Shown one piece after another: positions 60,980-64,000 of a stretch of 64,000 nucleotides of DNA. The stretch comes from JAUIJL01 sp965366625 (lineage in GTDB: Bacteria; Acidobacteriota; Thermoanaerobaculia; Multivoradales; J023): contig CBDUGP010000003.1 of NCBI GenBank assembly GCA_965366625.1, positions 156,566 to 220,565 on the forward strand, given 5' to 3'. The notes below the pieces were generated by a model. That model made no database searches, had not been told where the DNA came from, and saw only the letters and a list, made by a program, of their open reading frames with translations. A program made the position numbers and the translations under genes. How positions within the stretch are numbered: position 1 is the stretch's first letter; each line of letters starts with the position of its first letter.

Positions 60980-62530
60980 ATGACGACTTTCACTAGCGGC
61001 CTTCCAACGCTCCGGCCCGTGACGAGCCGGTGTGTGGTTTTGGGCTTTTGTGTTCTGCTCGCGTCTCCCATCGTCGGTGAAACAGCCCTCCGGGTGGCGC
61101 CGTCCGGTCCGGACGACGCGCTTCCCGCCCTAGACCCGGATCTCGTGGGGGCCCGGGCTGTCTACGATTCCGAATATGAGGCGCACCGGCGTTTTCGGAG
61201 CGTCCGTTTCGAGATGGGCAGCCCATTCGGCTTGCTGCCGACCGACAAATTGGGCGGGGATCCGGTGCTGAATCTCGACAGTGGTCTCGGTTATTCGAGC
61301 TTGCAGGCAGCCATTAATGCCGCGACCGCCGGAGATACCCTGCAAGTGACCGCGGATCTGGCCGAGGGGCCGGTGACTGTCGATCGCAATCTCTTCATCC
61401 AAGGTTTGACCGGCGCCGAGGTCGTGCGTCCGACCCAGGACACGGGTTCGTCCGGTGATGCGCGCGCTTGGTTTTTGGTCGATCCCGGGGTTGCGTTGGT
61501 GGTTCGAGACCTGATTTTCGATGGCAGCGGATTCAAGATTTTTCAGGCTTTTCGCCATCGGGGTTTGGGTTTGTTCGAACGGGTTCACTTTCGAAATATT
61601 CAATTCGAAGCGTCCGGGCCGGCTTATCAGGGCACGGCTTTGGTGGCGTTCGGCGATCGAGTCGACGTGATCGATTCAACTTTCGAGCAGATCGGACGGG
61701 TCGGGGTGCTCTTTTTCGGGGTTTCGGTGGTTGGTGCCGAGTACCGGGGCAATGTCTACGCGGGCAAAGGAGACGGCGATTTTCTCGACTATGGGGTCGA
61801 GGTCAATGGCGGGGCGGTGGTCTGGTTGCTCGATAGCCTAATTTACGACTGCCGAGGTCTGGCGTCGGACGGCTCGGCATCCGCAGGGTTGCTCGCCACC
61901 ACCGCCTCCGGCGCCGGCACGGTTGCGGTGGCGCAATCCAATCAGCTTTTGAACAATACCTACGGTGCGCGGATCGGTGCTTTCGCCGGTGATACGACCT
62001 TTGCCTTGGCGGCGTTCAACCGCTTTTTCGGCAATGAGTTCGGGATTACCACGGGTTCCGACTTGGTGATGGACGGTCAGAATAATTGGTGGGCTTGCAA
62101 TGGCGGCCCTGGAGCCTTGGGCTGTGATACCGCTTCGGCGGTGGACGGCGGCTCGATCGATTCGGATCCCTGGTTGGTGTTGGAAGTGCCGGTCATGCCG
62201 TCGGTCAAACCCCACGGTTTTGCTCCCTTGCGGGCCCGCCTGTGGCGAAATTCCGACCAAGAGGACACCCGTGCTCTGGGTGGTGTTGCCGATGGCATTC
62301 CCGGCCTTTTCGATCCGGGATCCCTCGGCTCGGTCGTACCCGCATCGACCGCCACGTTGGGCGCGGAACTCAGCACCCTCTTTATCGCCGGAGAGCTGGA
62401 GGGCACGTCCGAAGCGTCATTGACCGTCGACCATCAGACGGTCATTCGCCCTGTGGCGGTGGAAACCGGTATTTTTTGCGATGGCTTTGAATCCGAGGAC
62501 AGCTCGGCATGGAGCCTGTCGATTCCCTGA
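60980..62530 (+). CDS. Secreted parallel beta-helix protein with C-terminal GFES tag
   Basis: A 516-residue exported protein: signal peptide (VTSRCVVLGFCVLLASPIVG), a pectate-lyase-like right-handed beta-helix at about 90-380 (LQAAINAATAGDTLQVTADLAEGPVTVDRNLFIQGL, with many V/I/N-turn repeats, quoted in part), and an Ig-like end. The last residues are FCDGFESEDSSAWSLSIP, matching the end of the propeller-like protein at 49251. ATG at 60980 follows AAGGA. Role in carbohydrate binding is inferred. Confidence 0.8.
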   Translation: MTTFTSGLPTLRPVTSRCVVLGFCVLLASPIVGETALRVAPSGPDDALPALDPDLVGARAVYDSEYEAHRRFRSVRFEMGSPFGLLPTDKLGGDPVLNLDSGLGYSSLQAAINAATAGDTLQVTADLAEGPVTVDRNLFIQGLTGAEVVRPTQDTGSSGDARAWFLVDPGVALVVRDLIFDGSGFKIFQAFRHRGLGLFERVHFRNIQFEASGPAYQGTALVAFGDRVDVIDSTFEQIGRVGVLFFGVSVVGAEYRGNVYAGKGDGDFLDYGVEVNGGAVVWLLDSLIYDCRGLASDGSASAGLLATTASGAGTVAVAQSNQLLNNTYGARIGAFAGDTTFALAAFNRFFGNEFGITTGSDLVMDGQNNWWACNGGPGALGCDTASAVDGGSIDSDPWLVLEVPVMPSVKPHGFAPLRARLWRNSDQEDTRALGGVADGIPGLFDPGSLGSVVPASTATLGAELSTLFIAGELEGTSEASLTVDHQTVIRPVAVETGIFCDGFESEDSSAWSLSIP

Positions 62531-62550
62531 ATCGCTGTGATTCGAGCCCC

Positions 62551-62605
62551 CAAGGCGCGAACGAGCCTCAAGGCGCGAACGAGCCACGGGCCGAAGCCCG
62601 GTGGC
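62551..62605. repeat. 18-bp tandem repeat followed by a hairpin
   Basis: CAAGGCGCGAACGAGCC(T/A) occurs twice (62551-62568, 62569-62586), followed by a stem GCCAC-GGGC/GCCC-G-GTGGC (62583-62605). It lies between the convergent beta-helix and transketolase genes; it may terminate transcription, though no T run is present. Confidence 0.75.
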
Positions 62606-62641
62606 TCCACATGCCTTGCCCCTTCGGGGCTGCCCGGAGGA

Positions 62642-64000
62642 TCAGGCGAGCAGGGCTTCGACTCGGCGGACGGTGTCTTCGGTGGTGAAGCCAAAGTGTT
62701 TTTTGAGGTCGGCGTAGGGAGCCGAAGCGCCGAATCCGTCGATGCCTTGGACGTCGCCGTCAAGGCCGACGTAGCGGTGCCAGCCGTGGGTGGTGCCGGC
62801 TTCGATCGCCAGCCGTTTGCGGATCGAGTTGGGGATGACGGATTCGCGGTAGTCGGCGTCCTGGGCTTCGAATCGATCCCAGCAGGGCATGCTGACCACG
62901 CGGGTTTGAATGCCCTTTTCCTTGAGCGCTTGATGGGCGTCCAGGGCAAGGGCGACCTCGGAGCCGGTGGCGAGCAACAGCACTTGGGGATCGTCGGAGT
63001 CGGCGATCACATAGGCGCCCCGGGTTACCCCTTCTCGGGCTTGCTCGGCGGTGGTGACCACCGGCAGCTTCTGGCGGGTGAGCACCAGGGCGGACGGTCT
63101 GTGAGAATCCTCAAGGGCGACTCGCCAAGCTGCCACGGTTTCGTTGGCGTCGGCGGGGCGGAAGGTCGACAAACCCGGCAACGTGCGCAGGCCCATCAGC
63201 TGGCTGATCGGCTGGTGGGTCGGTCCGTCCTCACCGAGGAAGACCGAATCGTGGGTGAAGATGAATATCGCCGGCTGCTCCATCAGCGCGGCGAGCCGCA
63301 GGGTGGGTCGCATGTAGTCGGAGAAGATCAGGAAGGTCGCGCCGTAGGGGCGGATTCTTCCGCTGAGCGCCATGCCGTTCATCACCGCGCCCATGCCGTG
63401 TTCGCGCACGCCGAAGTGGAAGTTGGCTCCTCCCGGTTGGTCTTTGGTGTGCACGGGGCGGTCTTTGATGAAGGTGTTGTTGGACGGCGCCAAGTCCGCG
63501 GAACCACCGATCAGCTGGGGCAGGGTGGCGGAAATCGACTGCAGGAATTTTCCACTGGCGGAGCGGGTGGCCAGGGGGCCGTCCTCAGCGGTGAATTCCG
63601 GCAGATCGGCGTCCCAGCCGGCGGTCAGGGTGTCGGCCCCCCAGGCCTCGAATCGGGCCGCGGCTTCCGGATGGGCTTGGCGATATTGCTCGAAGAGTTT
63701 TCGCCATTCGGCGCTGCTCTCGGCACCTTTTTGCTTGGCGGCGTCGAAAGCGGCGCGGGCTTCGTCGGGCACTTGGAAGTCTTGGTCGAAGCTCCAACCC
63801 AAGTTTTCGCGGGTCGCTTGGCGCTCGGAGTCGCCCAAGGGAGCGCCGTGGGCGCCGGCGGTGTCTTGTTTGTTGGGGCTACCGAAACCGATGTGGGTAC
63901 GCACGAGCACTAGGGTGGGACGCTCGGTCTCGGCGCGCGCGGCTTCAATCGCAGCATCTAGGGCGTCGAGGTCGTTGACGTCGTCTACTTCCAGGGTAAA
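62642..64000 (-). CDS. tkt: Transketolase, C-terminal part (5' end outside the window)
   Basis: At least 453 residues of a thiamine-diphosphate enzyme of the pentose phosphate/Calvin pathways, running off the window edge. Pyrimidine-binding domain: LPQLIGGSADLAPSNNTF, FGVREHGMGAVMNGMA with the catalytic Glu, FIFTHDSVFLGEDGPTHQPISQL, and ALVLTRQKLP. The upstream visible residues (TLVLVRTHIGFGSPNKQDTAGAHGAPLG) are the end of the N-terminal ThDP domain. The stop is at 62642-62644. Confidence 0.97.
   Translation of the reverse strand, partial: FTLEVDDVNDLDALDAAIEAARAETERPTLVLVRTHIGFGSPNKQDTAGAHGAPLGDSERQATRENLGWSFDQDFQVPDEARAAFDAAKQKGAESSAEWRKLFEQYRQAHPEAAARFEAWGADTLTAGWDADLPEFTAEDGPLATRSASGKFLQSISATLPQLIGGSADLAPSNNTFIKDRPVHTKDQPGGANFHFGVREHGMGAVMNGMALSGRIRPYGATFLIFSDYMRPTLRLAALMEQPAIFIFTHDSVFLGEDGPTHQPISQLMGLRTLPGLSTFRPADANETVAAWRVALEDSHRPSALVLTRQKLPVVTTAEQAREGVTRGAYVIADSDDPQVLLLATGSEVALALDAHQALKEKGIQTRVVSMPCWDRFEAQDADYRESVIPNSIRKRLAIEAGTTHGWHRYVGLDGDVQGIDGFGASAPYADLKKHFGFTTEDTVRRVEALLA

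Noticed and set aside
62537..63913. A 458-codon plus-strand open frame opposite transketolase
   Set aside because: Antisense shadow of tkt; composition is Gly/Val/Arg biased without recognizable domain.

Overview
The window is about 64 kb of high-GC chromosomal DNA from a Gram-negative bacterium. Gene content fits an Acidobacteriota-like lineage (Thermoanaerobaculia or Holophagae type). The clues are very large secreted proteins with LamG, Calx-beta and DUF1349-like modules, a beta-propeller hybrid histidine kinase, a sigma-54-type regulator, a DUF5916 outer-membrane protein, M14, S15, M23/M56 and gluzincin-type peptidases, RAYT-like HUH transposases and an rplU-rpmA-obgE-nadD-rsfS housekeeping string. 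This placement is inference; there is no rRNA gene in the window. Genes are dense on both strands, many stop/start codons overlap (GTGA, ATGA, TGATG), and no tRNA or CRISPR array was seen.

Layout. 1-4 kb: 3' part of a giant secreted lectin-like protein and a strong terminator. 4-5 kb: RAYT-like transposase copy 1. 5-13 kb: nitronate monooxygenase, a divergent histidine kinase, prfA, an ankyrin protein, a PLP sulfur enzyme, a hot-dog thioesterase and dodecin. 13-18 kb: a Calx-beta autotransporter. 18-28 kb: flavin amine oxidase, a B12-binding protein with a CarH-like motif but no DNA-binding domain, and a 2412-residue LamG/esterase-like/M14 carboxypeptidase. 28-31.5 kb: rplU, rpmA, obgE, nadD, rsfS. 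31.5-36.4 kb: a MITE-like element, a sigma-54 activator-like protein with altered ATPase residues, and a propeller hybrid kinase. 36.5-43.5 kb: S15 hydrolase, thioesterase, RAYT-like copy 2, a CBM9/DUF5916 barrel and a DMT exporter.

43.6-64 kb: a BlaI repressor with an M56-M23 fusion peptidase under an obvious triple-dyad operator; an IorAB molybdenum hydroxylase operon with a diheme-type cytochrome c; a secreted protein with a C-terminal GFES-type tag; pyrF; a second nitronate monooxygenase; YajQ; a DGPF/ECF42 sigma-factor operon plus a VOC gene, both preceded by the same TGTCGG-N17-CGTC promoter-like sequence; an AtuA-type acyl degradation operon; a gluzincin/TPR protein; a beta-helix protein carrying the same C-terminal tag; and the 3' part of transketolase.

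Three themes recur. First, short tandem repeats of 9-24 bp occur at more than ten sites, several in frame inside genes. Second, multidomain secreted proteins are unusually large. Third, regulators have non-standard architecture: repressor plus M56-M23, MerR-less B12 sensor, ATPase-altered sigma-54 activator. The strongest novelty candidates are the ECF42 mini-regulon with matching promoters, the BlaI/M56-M23 module and the shared C-terminal GFES tag.
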